A DNA stretch of 64,000 nucleotides, from NCBI RefSeq assembly GCF_042427615.1, contig NZ_JBHMEZ010000032.1:124001-188000 (forward strand), written 5' to 3'. A program made the position numbers and the translations under genes. This document shows positions 18,444-27,004 of this stretch, in pieces (within the stretch, counting starts at the first letter, position 1; each line of letters starts with the position of its first letter). Source of the DNA: Formosa undariae. GTDB taxonomy: Bacteria; Bacteroidota; Bacteroidia; Flavobacteriales; Flavobacteriaceae. The notes below the pieces were generated by a model, which made no database searches, was not told where the DNA came from, and saw only the letters and a program-made list of their open reading frames with translations.

Positions 18444-18911
18444 ATGGATATTTCTATTAGACAGGCCACAGCCGAAGATTTACCTGAAATCACCTCACTT
18501 TTTAGAAACACCATTACTCACATAAATTCGAAACATTACAACGAAAAACAAATTACGGTTTGGGCTTCTGGCGCAGATGAAACAGATTTGTGGTTAGAAC
18601 GCATTTCTGAGTTTTACTTTATCGTAGCAGAAAACGAAACAGAAATTGTTGGTTTCGCGTATTTAAAGAAAGGCTATTATTTAGATGGTTTATTCGTGCA
18701 TAAGGACTACCAAAGGCAAGGTGTCGCTTCTTCTCTACTCCGCACTATGGAATCGCAAGTTATGGTAGAAGAATTTCCTGAAATCCGCTCAGATGTTAGT
18801 AAAACGGCATTGCCTTTTTTCGAAAATAAATATTACGACATTATTAAAAAACAGAAAAAGTCCTTTAAAGGTTTAGTCTTCGAGAATTATATTGTGAAGA
18901 AAACACTGTAA
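18444..18911 (+). CDS. GNAT family N-acetyltransferase
   Basis: A 155-residue single-domain GNAT. The acetyl-CoA binding motif A is LDGLFVHKDYQRQGVAS (about 93-109), preceded by the beta-strand IVGFAYLKKGYY. Cytoplasmic, substrate unknown. It starts 2 bases after the META lipoprotein stop and converges with the DUF1801 gene one base after its own stop. Confidence 0.85.
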   Translation: MDISIRQATAEDLPEITSLFRNTITHINSKHYNEKQITVWASGADETDLWLERISEFYFIVAENETEIVGFAYLKKGYYLDGLFVHKDYQRQGVASSLLRTMESQVMVEEFPEIRSDVSKTALPFFENKYYDIIKKQKKSFKGLVFENYIVKKTL

Positions 18912-18912
18912 G

Positions 18913-19278
18913 TTACTTCTTCTTAGCTTTCAGTTTAATTTTTGAAGCAGACTTAAGCAATTCCACAAAGCGTAATTCATCTAAATCTTCTAAATTTTTA
19001 ACTTGAATAGATCGCACCCGCTTCCTATTGTTAGCGTCTTGTAATTCTGGAAATTCAGTTTCTAAAAGCGCGCCATCCATAAAAACCACATCGACATAAT
19101 CGGTGCCTTTTAACACATTTAAAAACACAAAAGACTTTTTATTATAATAGTAAAACGGAAGTTTATAACTGTATTTTTCTTCAACATCCAATGTTTTCAT
19201 TATTACACTCCTCACATACAACATAATAGATTGATACGGTTCTAGTTGACGTAATATGTGTTCTTCGGCGGGTTTCAT
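18913..19278 (-). CDS. DUF1801 domain protein
   Basis: A 121-residue cytoplasmic protein of the DUF1801/YdhG-like fold. It has the pattern LEPYQSIMLYVRSVIMKT, then YSYKLPFYYYNKKSFVFLNVLKGTDYVDVVF, and a lysine-rich C-terminus. The fold is widespread in bacteria; no activity has been firmly assigned. It converges with the GNAT gene and is divergent from the TonB receptor operon. Confidence 0.75.
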   Translation of the reverse strand: MKPAEEHILRQLEPYQSIMLYVRSVIMKTLDVEEKYSYKLPFYYYNKKSFVFLNVLKGTDYVDVVFMDGALLETEFPELQDANNRKRVRSIQVKNLEDLDELRFVELLKSASKIKLKAKKK

Positions 19279-19382
19279 CTGTTTTAATCATCTTATTTCA
19301 AATGTCAAGTTACTATTAACGACTAAAATTCAAGGTCTGCCAAAGTCTTTTTTATTTTTATTTAAATTAATTATAAATAAGC

Positions 19383-19413
19383 TTTGATAATATAACACTC
19401 TAATATACATTTG
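19383..19413 (+). promoter_or_regulatory. Bacteroidetes promoter of the TonB receptor operon
   Basis: TTTG (19383-19386), 19 bases of spacer, then TACATTTG (19406-19413). This matches both the -33 and -7 elements of the Bacteroidetes consensus. The receptor ATG follows 44 bases later. It is the best-formed promoter in the window. I see no convincing Fur box overlapping it. Confidence 0.68.
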
Positions 19414-19457
19414 TCGAAAAAATACCTCCCAATTAATACTAAGTCTAAATAAAAACA

Positions 19458-21848
19458 ATGAAAAAATTATTCAGTTTTGCTGTATTCCTCCTAACATCTT
19501 TTGTTATAAATGCGCAACAAATAATTGTAAACGGAACGGTTACAGATTCAGAAAACACACCTATAGCTGGAGCAAACATTCTAATAAAGAATACAAACAA
19601 AGGAAATCAGACCAATATAGATGGCCACTTTAAAATTGAAATTGAAGCAGGATCCTATACTGCAGTAGTATCTTACTTAGGTTATAAAACAAAAGAACTT
19701 CCTTTTTCCGTATCTAACGGAAACACCACATTACCAACAGTTGTATTATACGAAGGACAAGAAATCTTATCCGAAGTTGTTATAGATGGTAAGCGACGTA
19801 ATATGTTTGCTAGAAAACAAACGGCCTACGTCTCTAAATTACCATTAAAAGATTTAGAAAATACTCAGGTATATTCTACAGTTACCACAGATCTTTTAGA
19901 ATCACAAATTGTAACTAATTTTGAACAAGCGTTAGATAATGCAACAGGGATACAAAAACTGTGGACCTCTACCGGACGTGGTGGAGATGGCGCTGGATTT
20001 TATTCGTTACGCGGATTTAGTGTGCAACCACAATTAGTAAATGGTGTTCCGGGATTAACAAACGGAACCATTAACGCAGCAAACATCGAGCGTATTGAAG
20101 TTATAAAAGGCCCATCTGCTACGCTTTTTGGTTCTTCAGTGAGCTCTTATGGTGGATTAATAAACGTGGTGACTAAAAAACCTTATAAAGGATTTGGCGG
20201 ACAAGTCTCTTACACAGCTGGATCTTACGGATTAAATGTAGTTACAGGAGATTTTAACACGGCTTTAGATGAATCTGAAAACATTTATTTCAGATTAAAC
20301 ACATCATACCATACAGAAGATAGTTTCCAAGACGCCGGATTTAGCAAATCATTTTTCGTGGCACCATCGTTATCCTATCAGGTAAACAATAAATTATCGT
20401 TCTCTTTTTATGGTGAAATCACTCAGGCCGAAAAAACAAATCCAACCATGTTATTTTTAAGTCGTGCTGGAGCAATGCAATATGCCAACTTAGATGAATT
20501 GGGTTACGATAATAAAAAATCGTACACCAGCAATGCTCTAACATTAGAAAATCCTACTCAGAATTACAGAGTCGAAATGGATTATAAATTATCTGAATCT
20601 TGGAACTCGCAAACCTTAGTGTCTAGAAGTGTCACCTCTACTAAAGGGTATTACACCTATTTATACGATTTAACAGGTGCTGGTACATTTTCTCGTTATT
20701 TAAACAAACAAGATGCGCTTACCAGAACTACAGATATTCAACAAAATTTTAATGGTGACTTTAAAATCGGAAACTTAAGAAACCGTGTGGTTATTGGTTT
20801 AGATTATTATACAGTAACTGGGATAGATAACGGTAGTGGTTATGTTGGTTACGGCGCTGTTACGCCATCTAGCGGAGAAGAAGTTGATGGTTATCCGTTA
20901 ACTACAGCTGGAGTCGATGCAGCTTTAGCTGGTGCGAGTATAAACAATTACAAAACACGTTCTAATGTGTATAGCGCGTATGTTTCAGATGTATTAGATA
21001 TTACATCTACATTATCTGCAATGGCAAGTGTGCGTTTCGACCAATTTGATAATGAAGGTGATATTACGAGTAATGACGATGATTACGATCAATTTGCTAT
21101 ATCTCCTAAATTTGGTTTATTATACCAACCTATAGCAGATAAATTGTCTGTGTTTGCAAACTGGCAAAACGGATTTACAAATATTGGTCCGCAATTGGTT
21201 GGAGACCCAAACGCAACTACAGGACAGGAACTTAAAAATTTCGAACCAGAACAAGCCAATCAAATTGAATTTGGAGTTAAAACCAACTTCTTTAATAACC
21301 GCTTAAATGCAACGGTAAACTACTATAACATTCTTGTAAATAACAGACTTATGACAGATCCAAACGATGCGTTTGGAAAAATTCAAGATGGAGAAGTTTC
21401 TAGCAAAGGTTTTGAATTAGAAATTAATGCCAACCCCGTAAATGGATTAAACATACGAGCAGGGTATAGCTATAACGATAGTGAGATTAAAAAATCGAGT
21501 ACAGCGTCTACTATTGGAGAACGACCAGCAGAAGCAGGTTCAGATATCGTATATAACTTATGGGCCGATTATATTTTTGAAACTGGTGCTATAAAAGGTT
21601 TTGGAATTGGAGCAGGATTTAACGGTGCTAGCGAACGCGATATTATAAATGCTTCTGGATATACTTCTGGCGTATTTAGCGTACCAAGTTATATTATTGC
21701 TAACGCTTCTATATATTATGCAGCAGACAAATACCGCGTAGGTTTAAAATTAAACAACATGCTTAATGAAGAATACTATTCAGGTTGGTCTACATTAACA
21801 CCACAGCAGCCAAGATCTGTATTGGCTAATTTTGCTTTTAAATTCTAA
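19458..21848 (+). CDS. TonB-dependent siderophore-type receptor
   Basis: A 796-residue outer membrane receptor. Signal peptide at 1-19. Carboxypeptidase-like regulatory domain at about 22-105 (VTDSENTPIAGANILIKNTNKG). Plug domain at about 140-245 (GFSVQPQLVNGVPG, NIERIEVIKGPSATLFG, GGLINVVTKKP). A 22-strand barrel follows to the terminal phenylalanine. The plug is that of FhuA/FecA-like siderophore receptors. The following genes (DUF4198, two small membrane proteins, PepSY) form the kind of operon seen with iron-chelate uptake. The ligand cannot be read from the sequence. Uptake is TonB/ExbBD driven. Confidence 0.92.
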   Translation: MKKLFSFAVFLLTSFVINAQQIIVNGTVTDSENTPIAGANILIKNTNKGNQTNIDGHFKIEIEAGSYTAVVSYLGYKTKELPFSVSNGNTTLPTVVLYEGQEILSEVVIDGKRRNMFARKQTAYVSKLPLKDLENTQVYSTVTTDLLESQIVTNFEQALDNATGIQKLWTSTGRGGDGAGFYSLRGFSVQPQLVNGVPGLTNGTINAANIERIEVIKGPSATLFGSSVSSYGGLINVVTKKPYKGFGGQVSYTAGSYGLNVVTGDFNTALDESENIYFRLNTSYHTEDSFQDAGFSKSFFVAPSLSYQVNNKLSFSFYGEITQAEKTNPTMLFLSRAGAMQYANLDELGYDNKKSYTSNALTLENPTQNYRVEMDYKLSESWNSQTLVSRSVTSTKGYYTYLYDLTGAGTFSRYLNKQDALTRTTDIQQNFNGDFKIGNLRNRVVIGLDYYTVTGIDNGSGYVGYGAVTPSSGEEVDGYPLTTAGVDAALAGASINNYKTRSNVYSAYVSDVLDITSTLSAMASVRFDQFDNEGDITSNDDDYDQFAISPKFGLLYQPIADKLSVFANWQNGFTNIGPQLVGDPNATTGQELKNFEPEQANQIEFGVKTNFFNNRLNATVNYYNILVNNRLMTDPNDAFGKIQDGEVSSKGFELEINANPVNGLNIRAGYSYNDSEIKKSSTASTIGERPAEAGSDIVYNLWADYIFETGAIKGFGIGAGFNGASERDIINASGYTSGVFSVPSYIIANASIYYAADKYRVGLKLNNMLNEEYYSGWSTLTPQQPRSVLANFAFKF

Positions 21849-21862
21849 AAACGTATTTAATT

Positions 21863-22579
21863 ATGAAACAATTAATTTTAACCCTTGCCTTTATAGTCTC
21901 AGCAGTCACTCCTACTTTTGCTCACTACTTATGGATTGAAACTAATGCTGAAGGCAAAACCGGAAAAGAACAAGAAGTAAACGTGTTCTATGGCGAATAT
22001 ACCTACGGAGTGACAGAACAAGTATCGGGAGAAGCTTTCCCTAAAGTAAAAGATTTTACGCTTTGGGTTATTGATGCTACTGGAAAAAAAACACAGTTAA
22101 GTGTTATAGCTAAAACAGACAGATATGTTGCTAAATTTACGCCTGCAACAAACGGGACGTATACTATTGTTTTAGATAACAATAAAATTGATGTTATTGA
22201 TTATACAAAATATGATTTCGGGATTTTCAAAACGCATTATAATGCATCTGCCATCGTGCAAGTTGGAAAAAAAGCAACAAACACGAATAATAGTAATGAC
22301 ACAGGTATTTCTGTTATTGAAGTTGCAAATAATACTGAAGACGTAAAACTACAAATCTTATTTAAAGGAGAGCCTTTAAAGGATCAACAAGCAGATATTT
22401 ATGTAGCCGACAATTGGTCTAAAAAACTAACAACAGACTCAGAAGGTTACATCACTTTTAAACGTCCGTGGCAAACAAAATACATTATTGAAACCACTAC
22501 GAAAGAAGAGATTCCAGGTAAGTATAATGGCAAAGATTATCAGTTTATCTGGCATTGTGCAACTTACTGTATTCAATAA
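21863..22579 (+). CDS. DUF4198 periplasmic protein of the metal/siderophore uptake operon
   Basis: A 238-residue secreted protein with signal peptide 1-20 (cut after TFAH or just before). It shows the DUF4198 pattern: HYLWIETN at the mature N-terminus, then alternating beta-strands (VNVFYGEYTYGV, TLWVIDATGKK, YTIVLDN), a second Ig-like half (VKLQILFKGEPLKDQQADIYV), and HCATYC near the end. DUF4198 proteins accompany TonB receptors for nickel, cobalt and iron complexes and are thought to handle substrate in the periplasm. It follows the receptor by 14 bases. Confidence 0.8.
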   Translation: MKQLILTLAFIVSAVTPTFAHYLWIETNAEGKTGKEQEVNVFYGEYTYGVTEQVSGEAFPKVKDFTLWVIDATGKKTQLSVIAKTDRYVAKFTPATNGTYTIVLDNNKIDVIDYTKYDFGIFKTHYNASAIVQVGKKATNTNNSNDTGISVIEVANNTEDVKLQILFKGEPLKDQQADIYVADNWSKKLTTDSEGYITFKRPWQTKYIIETTTKEEIPGKYNGKDYQFIWHCATYCIQ

Positions 22580-22639
22580 AAAACTTAAAGACAACTCTGA
22601 GAGCAATCCTTTCAGATTTGTTTCAATTTATAAAATAAT

Positions 22640-22978
22640 ATGATTTCATTTGCAATTTTATTGGTTGTTATAGGCTTCTATCTGCTTTATACAACATCAG
22701 AAAAGATGGATGCGCCAAAACTATTAGGTTTCGAAAACCAATTGGTTCAGCATAAATCGGCTTCGAAAATAGCAGGACTCATTTTACTTATACTGTCTTG
22801 TATTTTAACAATAAACGTGTTTGGTTTAGGTGCAGGAATCTTTTTATTTTTAATTAATCTTATGACGGTTGCGAGTTTAATTGTGCTATTAGCGCCTTTA
22901 AAATTGTTCAATGCCAAAATGCTTTTTATTTGCATGGCGTTATGTGTTGCTGTCGAATTTTTAGTCCACATTCCTTAA
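22640..22978 (+). CDS. Small membrane protein, DUF3325-like
   Basis: A 112-residue protein with three or four membrane segments (about 2-17, 43-62, 65-90, 93-110). Its place between a DUF4198 protein and a PepSY protein, and its size, match the DUF3325 proteins of proteobacterial iron-uptake operons; sequence similarity is only suggestive. Likely an inner membrane partner of the PepSY protein. Function unknown. Confidence 0.5.
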   Translation: MISFAILLVVIGFYLLYTTSEKMDAPKLLGFENQLVQHKSASKIAGLILLILSCILTINVFGLGAGIFLFLINLMTVASLIVLLAPLKLFNAKMLFICMALCVAVEFLVHIP

Positions 22979-22988
22979 TTCTAATTGT

Positions 22989-23288
22989 ATGCCTGCAAAT
23001 AAAAAATATCTTACAACATCACCATGGCAACGGTTTGCTAAAATAACAGCGGGAATACTTGGCGGTTATTTGGTAAGCATGTCTTTCCATATGGCACTAA
23101 CCTCTTGGATAAGTGCGACCAACATAATTATCACCTCAGCATTTACTGGATTCATCTTATGGGCGACACTTATGGTTGTGGCGTTTATAGCTAAAAACGG
23201 ATGGAAAATTTGGGGCTTATACATCCTAACAACCTTACTGTTCTCTTCAATATTATATCTAGGAACTCTTTATAATCCCTTAGTTTAA
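22989..23288 (+). CDS. Small membrane protein, DUF3649-like
   Basis: A 99-residue protein with three membrane segments (about 17-38, 43-66, 72-94). The N-terminal pattern (WQRFAKITAGILGGYLVSM) and the segment FILWATLMVVAFIAKNGWKIW resemble DUF3649 proteins, which in proteobacteria sit next to PepSY proteins and TonB receptors. It begins 10 bases after the previous small membrane protein and ends 4 bases before the PepSY gene, so the three are almost surely cotranslated. Function unknown. Confidence 0.55.
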   Translation: MPANKKYLTTSPWQRFAKITAGILGGYLVSMSFHMALTSWISATNIIITSAFTGFILWATLMVVAFIAKNGWKIWGLYILTTLLFSSILYLGTLYNPLV

Positions 23289-23292
23289 ACTT

Positions 23293-24840
23293 ATGAGCGA
23301 TAAAAGAATTTATAACATTCTATTTCATACGCATACCATTAGTGGTATCGTAATTAGCGTACTGCTTTATGTGATATTTTTCGCAGGCTCGTTTTCTTTT
23401 TTTCGAGATGAAATTGTAAACTGGGAGCGCAATCAAACAGTAAAAAATACTGAAGCCTTCGATTTAGATTTCGATGAGGCATTAGATACCTTAAATACAA
23501 CCTATAATTTAAATAGTAGAGATATAGAACTCTCTAAACATTTTATAGAACAACGTATAGGCGTAGCGTTTTCTGCTCCTAAAGACACCATACTTAATCC
23601 AAATACTAAGGCAATTAGGTATTCAACTTTAGATACTAAAACCTATGCAGAGAATTCTTATGATGGAGATTACACATTAGGTGAATTTCTATACCGTCTG
23701 CACTTTTTTGCACAAATGCAACCTATAGGTTATATGCTCGCCGGCTTTATCGCGTTCTTTTTCTTGTTTGCCATCATTACAGGAGTTATTGTGCATTGGA
23801 GTAAAATTGTCTCAAACTTTTACACCTTTAGACCGTATGCAAAGTTGAAAACATTGTGGACAGATGCTCACACCTCGTTAGGAGTTATCGGCTTACCATT
23901 TCAGTTTGTGTATGCCGTAACGGGTGCGTTTTTTATGATAAAAGCTATTATAATTGCCCCTACTGTTTTTTTTCTTTTTAACGGTGATTCGGCTAAATTT
24001 TATGATGACTTAGGATATTCTCATCCAGAGTACGAATACACACATACACCTTTAGATAAAGATTTTAGTCTTAATTATTACGTCGACAAAACGGAAGCTT
24101 TATGGCCCAACTTTGATGCCACTCAAATCCATGTTTTCAATTATGGAGATGCCAACATGCATGTTATGATAGAAGGGCATTTAAAATATAAAGATAAATA
24201 TACCGCAGTTGGAGAAGCCATTTATAAAGTAAATACCAATACGCTAATTCATAAAAAAGATCCCTACCAAGATGCTACATATTTAGATAGCGTCAAGAAT
24301 ATATTGTTCCGATTGCATTATGGTGATTATGGAGGCATGGCATTAAAACTAGTGAGTTTTCTACTTGGTCTTATTTCATGTCTAGTTATTCTTTCTGGGG
24401 TTATGATTTGGGGCGTTGCAAGAAACAAGAAAACAACTTCTGATAAGAAAAGACGATTTAACGAATGGCTGGTTACCATTTATCTTGCCATTTGTTTAAG
24501 CATGTACCCTATTACGGCGCTTTCATTTATTGCTGTAAAAATAAACGATCATGCAAGTAAAACGTTTATTTATAGCTTCTATTTTATAGGATGGCTGCTG
24601 TTAACGTTGATTTATAGTATAAAAAAAGACAATTATTTCACGAATAAGAATACGCTGCTTTTAGGATCCATATTCGGATTTTTAATCCCGATTACAAATG
24701 GCATAATGACTAATAATTGGATTTGGTCAAGCTATAAAAACGATCAATTCCAAATCTTTTTTATCGATGTATTTTGGATCGCTTTATCTGCAATAACACT
24801 CTTTGCATACTTTAAACTAAAAAGCAAACCAAAGGACTAG
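23293..24840 (+). CDS. PepSY-associated membrane protein (putative iron-chelate reductase)
   Basis: A 515-residue protein with about seven membrane segments (near 14-34, 145-170, 205-228, 350-372, 390-412, 425-440, 455-500) and a large extracytoplasmic region between about 235 and 345. It shows the PepSY-TM pattern: HTHTISGIVISVLLY at the start, FLYRLHFFAQM and WTDAHTSLGVIGLPFQ. PepSY_TM proteins in siderophore operons (FoxB, PiuB, FsrB type) are associated with reductive release of iron, with membrane histidines as likely haem ligands. It ends the operon before a strong terminator. Confidence 0.82.
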   Translation: MSDKRIYNILFHTHTISGIVISVLLYVIFFAGSFSFFRDEIVNWERNQTVKNTEAFDLDFDEALDTLNTTYNLNSRDIELSKHFIEQRIGVAFSAPKDTILNPNTKAIRYSTLDTKTYAENSYDGDYTLGEFLYRLHFFAQMQPIGYMLAGFIAFFFLFAIITGVIVHWSKIVSNFYTFRPYAKLKTLWTDAHTSLGVIGLPFQFVYAVTGAFFMIKAIIIAPTVFFLFNGDSAKFYDDLGYSHPEYEYTHTPLDKDFSLNYYVDKTEALWPNFDATQIHVFNYGDANMHVMIEGHLKYKDKYTAVGEAIYKVNTNTLIHKKDPYQDATYLDSVKNILFRLHYGDYGGMALKLVSFLLGLISCLVILSGVMIWGVARNKKTTSDKKRRFNEWLVTIYLAICLSMYPITALSFIAVKINDHASKTFIYSFYFIGWLLLTLIYSIKKDNYFTNKNTLLLGSIFGFLIPITNGIMTNNWIWSSYKNDQFQIFFIDVFWIALSAITLFAYFKLKSKPKD

Positions 24841-24871
24841 CTCTGTATAGAATACCATGGAGTTGAAATTA

Positions 24872-24913
24872 AAAAAGAGAACTACTTATACTTATATAAA
24901 TAGTTCTCTTTTT
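24872..24913. terminator. Bidirectional terminator after the iron-uptake operon
   Basis: AAAAAGAGAACTA and TAGTTCTCTTTTT form a 13-bp stem with A and T tracts on both sides, 31 bases after the PepSY stop. It can serve that gene and the convergent gene at 24971. Confidence 0.8.
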
Positions 24914-24970
24914 AATTTTATAGAATAGCACTCTCTATTATTTATTTGAAAGCCATAACGTTTTTAATGT

Positions 24971-26176
24971 TTACTCTTTCCCATCTACATAATCTTGTAG
25001 ATAAGCAAAACGCGGCGTTAATTTTCCATTTTGAGTCATTCGCGAACGCTCTAAAACACCATCTGCATCATCGTTGAAGAAGGCAGGAATTACACTTTTT
25101 AGAAACATTTTACCAAAACCTACACTAGCATCTTTTGGTAATTCGCAAGGTAAATTATCGACTGCCATAACAGCAATAGCATCTTCAGATTTAAAATCGA
25201 CTTCTTCTTCCGTTTGCGGATTGTAACCATAAATCGGATTTTCGATAGTTGAAGGTCGAATTGTTGTCGCTACCGGCCCATCGATATCACAGCTAATATC
25301 TCCAACGACTTTTATATTGAAATCTGCAGTTTTGGCATCGTCTCTAGTAAATAAATACGGCGCGCCATCTCCATAAAAATGCCCCGTAATTAACATATCG
25401 GATACTTTTGCAAATCTCATAAAAGTTGATTCGTATTGCGTACCATTCTTAAAAAAATCTTTAAGAGGTTTTACCTTACCATCTTTACGTGCATTATAAT
25501 CGAGAGAATCGATATTACAATATACTGCTGTCGAAAAGCTTTTTGTCAAGTAATCGTTTATACTTACTTTCTGAATTTTAAGCGCTTCTAAAATCTCTAT
25601 AGCACCTTGAGCCACTTTACCGCCTCCGGTTAAAAGAATTTTTATGTTTGGAACTGCAATTTTATGTAACTGCGTGTCTAATGCTTTCTGATCGGCTAAA
25701 GTCGTTGCTTTAGGTAAATTCCATGTATCATACTTTAATCCCCAAGTTCTAAACGTATTGTATGCCCCAACAATTCCAGCATAACGTCCGAAGCCAATTA
25801 GTCGATTGCTCTTAGCATCGATTATAGTTTCATGATCGTAAAGCGTTATATTTTTATCTAAAACGGCTTGTAATAATTTCCTATTATACGGCTGCTTTTT
25901 TATGGTGTGCGAAAAGAAGAAATACGATTTATTCGGAATTAAATAATCTACAGGAACTTCCTTTACACCTATAAAGACATCGCAATCTGAGATGTCTTTG
26001 GCTAAAGTAAATCCAGTAAGTTTATAAACTTCGTCTGGAAAGATTCTGATTTTTGATTTTTCGACTTTAAAACTCGCCTCTTTAAACTGCTGTTTGACTT
26101 GCAATAATATTTTCGGAGAAAACACTACACGTCTATCTGGAGGGGATTTACGTTCTTTTATAATTGCAAATTTCAT
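24971..26176 (-). CDS. Alanine dehydrogenase/saccharopine dehydrogenase-like NAD(P)-dependent oxidoreductase
   Basis: A 401-residue protein of the AlaDh/PNT superfamily. The N-terminal catalytic domain begins MKFAIIKERKSPPDRRVVFSP and contains FSHTIKKQP and DHETI. The Rossmann domain has ILLTGGGKVAQGAIEIL (about 180-196), and the C-terminal part has DISCDIDGPVATTIRPSTIE. This pattern matches lysine-forming saccharopine dehydrogenase-like proteins of Bacteroidetes. No lysine-degradation neighbours are present, so the substrate is open. It is monocistronic, ending near the bidirectional terminator and divergent from ssrA. Confidence 0.78.
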   Translation of the reverse strand: MKFAIIKERKSPPDRRVVFSPKILLQVKQQFKEASFKVEKSKIRIFPDEVYKLTGFTLAKDISDCDVFIGVKEVPVDYLIPNKSYFFFSHTIKKQPYNRKLLQAVLDKNITLYDHETIIDAKSNRLIGFGRYAGIVGAYNTFRTWGLKYDTWNLPKATTLADQKALDTQLHKIAVPNIKILLTGGGKVAQGAIEILEALKIQKVSINDYLTKSFSTAVYCNIDSLDYNARKDGKVKPLKDFFKNGTQYESTFMRFAKVSDMLITGHFYGDGAPYLFTRDDAKTADFNIKVVGDISCDIDGPVATTIRPSTIENPIYGYNPQTEEEVDFKSEDAIAVMAVDNLPCELPKDASVGFGKMFLKSVIPAFFNDDADGVLERSRMTQNGKLTPRFAYLQDYVDGKE

Positions 26177-26269
26177 AGTTGAAGATTTTAGAGTTCTGAC
26201 ACCTTAATATATTGGCACAAATTTTGTACTAAATTACATGGAATTGCGAGTTTAAACAAATTTTTTTAA

Positions 26270-26277
26270 TAGCTTTG
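26270..26277 (+). promoter_or_regulatory. TAnnTTTG -7 box upstream of ssrA
   Basis: TAGCTTTG matches the consensus exactly. Transcription from here would start near 26283, about 140 bases before the mature tmRNA 5' end. No closer consensus box lies between. Confidence 0.5.
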
Positions 26278-26282
26278 CAGTC

Positions 26283-26423
26283 CTTATTTTTCCCTATATG
26301 TTTTAGGTTGAAATAAGTTGCGTTACCGGTTGAAGTGACATCCTTTTTAATTTCAATACAAATTAAAAAGATATAACGGAAGACCTGACCCGGAGGGGAA
26401 ACGCCCAAAACACTTACTACAAT
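26283..26423 (+). ncRNA. Possible structured leader of the tmRNA precursor
   Basis: This 141-base stretch has an 11-bp perfect hairpin (CTTTTTAATTT at 26343-26353 with AAATTAAAAAG at 26360-26370). It then has a GC-rich island (26378-26406) in which CCC-GGAG-GGG forms a capped hairpin. A flanking CGTTA (26321-26325) can pair with TAACG (26374-26378). The GC content of the island is out of line with the AT-rich surroundings, which suggests an RNA under structural selection. I do not recognise the family. It could be part of the tmRNA precursor or a separate small RNA. Confidence 0.35.
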
Positions 26424-26817
26424 GGGGTCGACTGGTTTTGACAGCGAGATTTATTGAACGGTAAGCACGTCGTGTAATGATTTTGAAACACGTAAAAGGC
26501 TAGATCAAACTTTTTAAACGGCGAGAATAACTACGCTTTAGCTGCTTAATCCGAACTATAGTAGGATTGGCCTAGGTACACCAGGTGTACAAGCTTTATG
26601 TCTCCGGAAAGCCTTGATTGACGGCGTTCCATTTTGAGGCATCGTAAATGTCAATATAGAAACTGAGGCACTTTGACTCGGTTTTGAAACTAAAGAAGAT
26701 AAGTTGTAAGTGGGTTGTCTTTAACCAGCTTACAAACGAAAACCCAAGAAAAGAATAAACGTGTAGAAAGCCCTTTGGTGACTTGTTTGGACGAGAGTTC
26801 GATTCTCTCCGACTCCA
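26424..26817 (+). ncRNA. ssrA: tmRNA (ssrA)
   Basis: A one-piece tmRNA of about 394 bases. The 5' end GGGGTCG pairs with CGACTCC at the 3' end to form the 7-bp acceptor stem, and the discriminator is A26817. The T arm is visible as GAGAGTTCGATTCTCTC. CCA is not encoded (the bases are CTT). The tag reading frame is GGC at 26520 to TAA at 26547-26549 and gives GENNYALAA, a normal ClpXP-type degradation tag ending ALAA. tmRNA with SmpB rescues stalled ribosomes. Confidence 0.96.
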
Positions 26818-26819
26818 CT

Positions 26820-26860
26820 TAAAAGCCCCGTAAACCCATTGTTTACGGGGCTTTTTGTTT
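26820..26860 (+). terminator. Terminator of ssrA
   Basis: AAAAGCCCCGTAAAC and GTTTACGGGGCTTTTT form a 15-bp stem with a 7-base loop, followed by a T run. It begins three bases after the mature tmRNA end. Confidence 0.9.
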
Positions 26861-27004
26861 TTTTAGTAAAAATTTAAAGAATGCTTTAAAGCTACAAAAA
26901 GACAATTCCCTAATGTTTATAGCATGTAAGGAGTTTGGTAGAAAATAATATCCATATGCTATCATACCGAAAAGAATTCGGCTGTTATCCCTATATATTA
27001 AGTA

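Noticed and set aside
26378..26406. GC-rich element before tmRNA as the SRP RNA (4.5S) apical domain
   Set aside because: The GGAG-capped hairpin looks similar, but the symmetric-loop bases needed for Ffh binding (CAGG opposite AGCA) are not present, so I do not call it SRP RNA.
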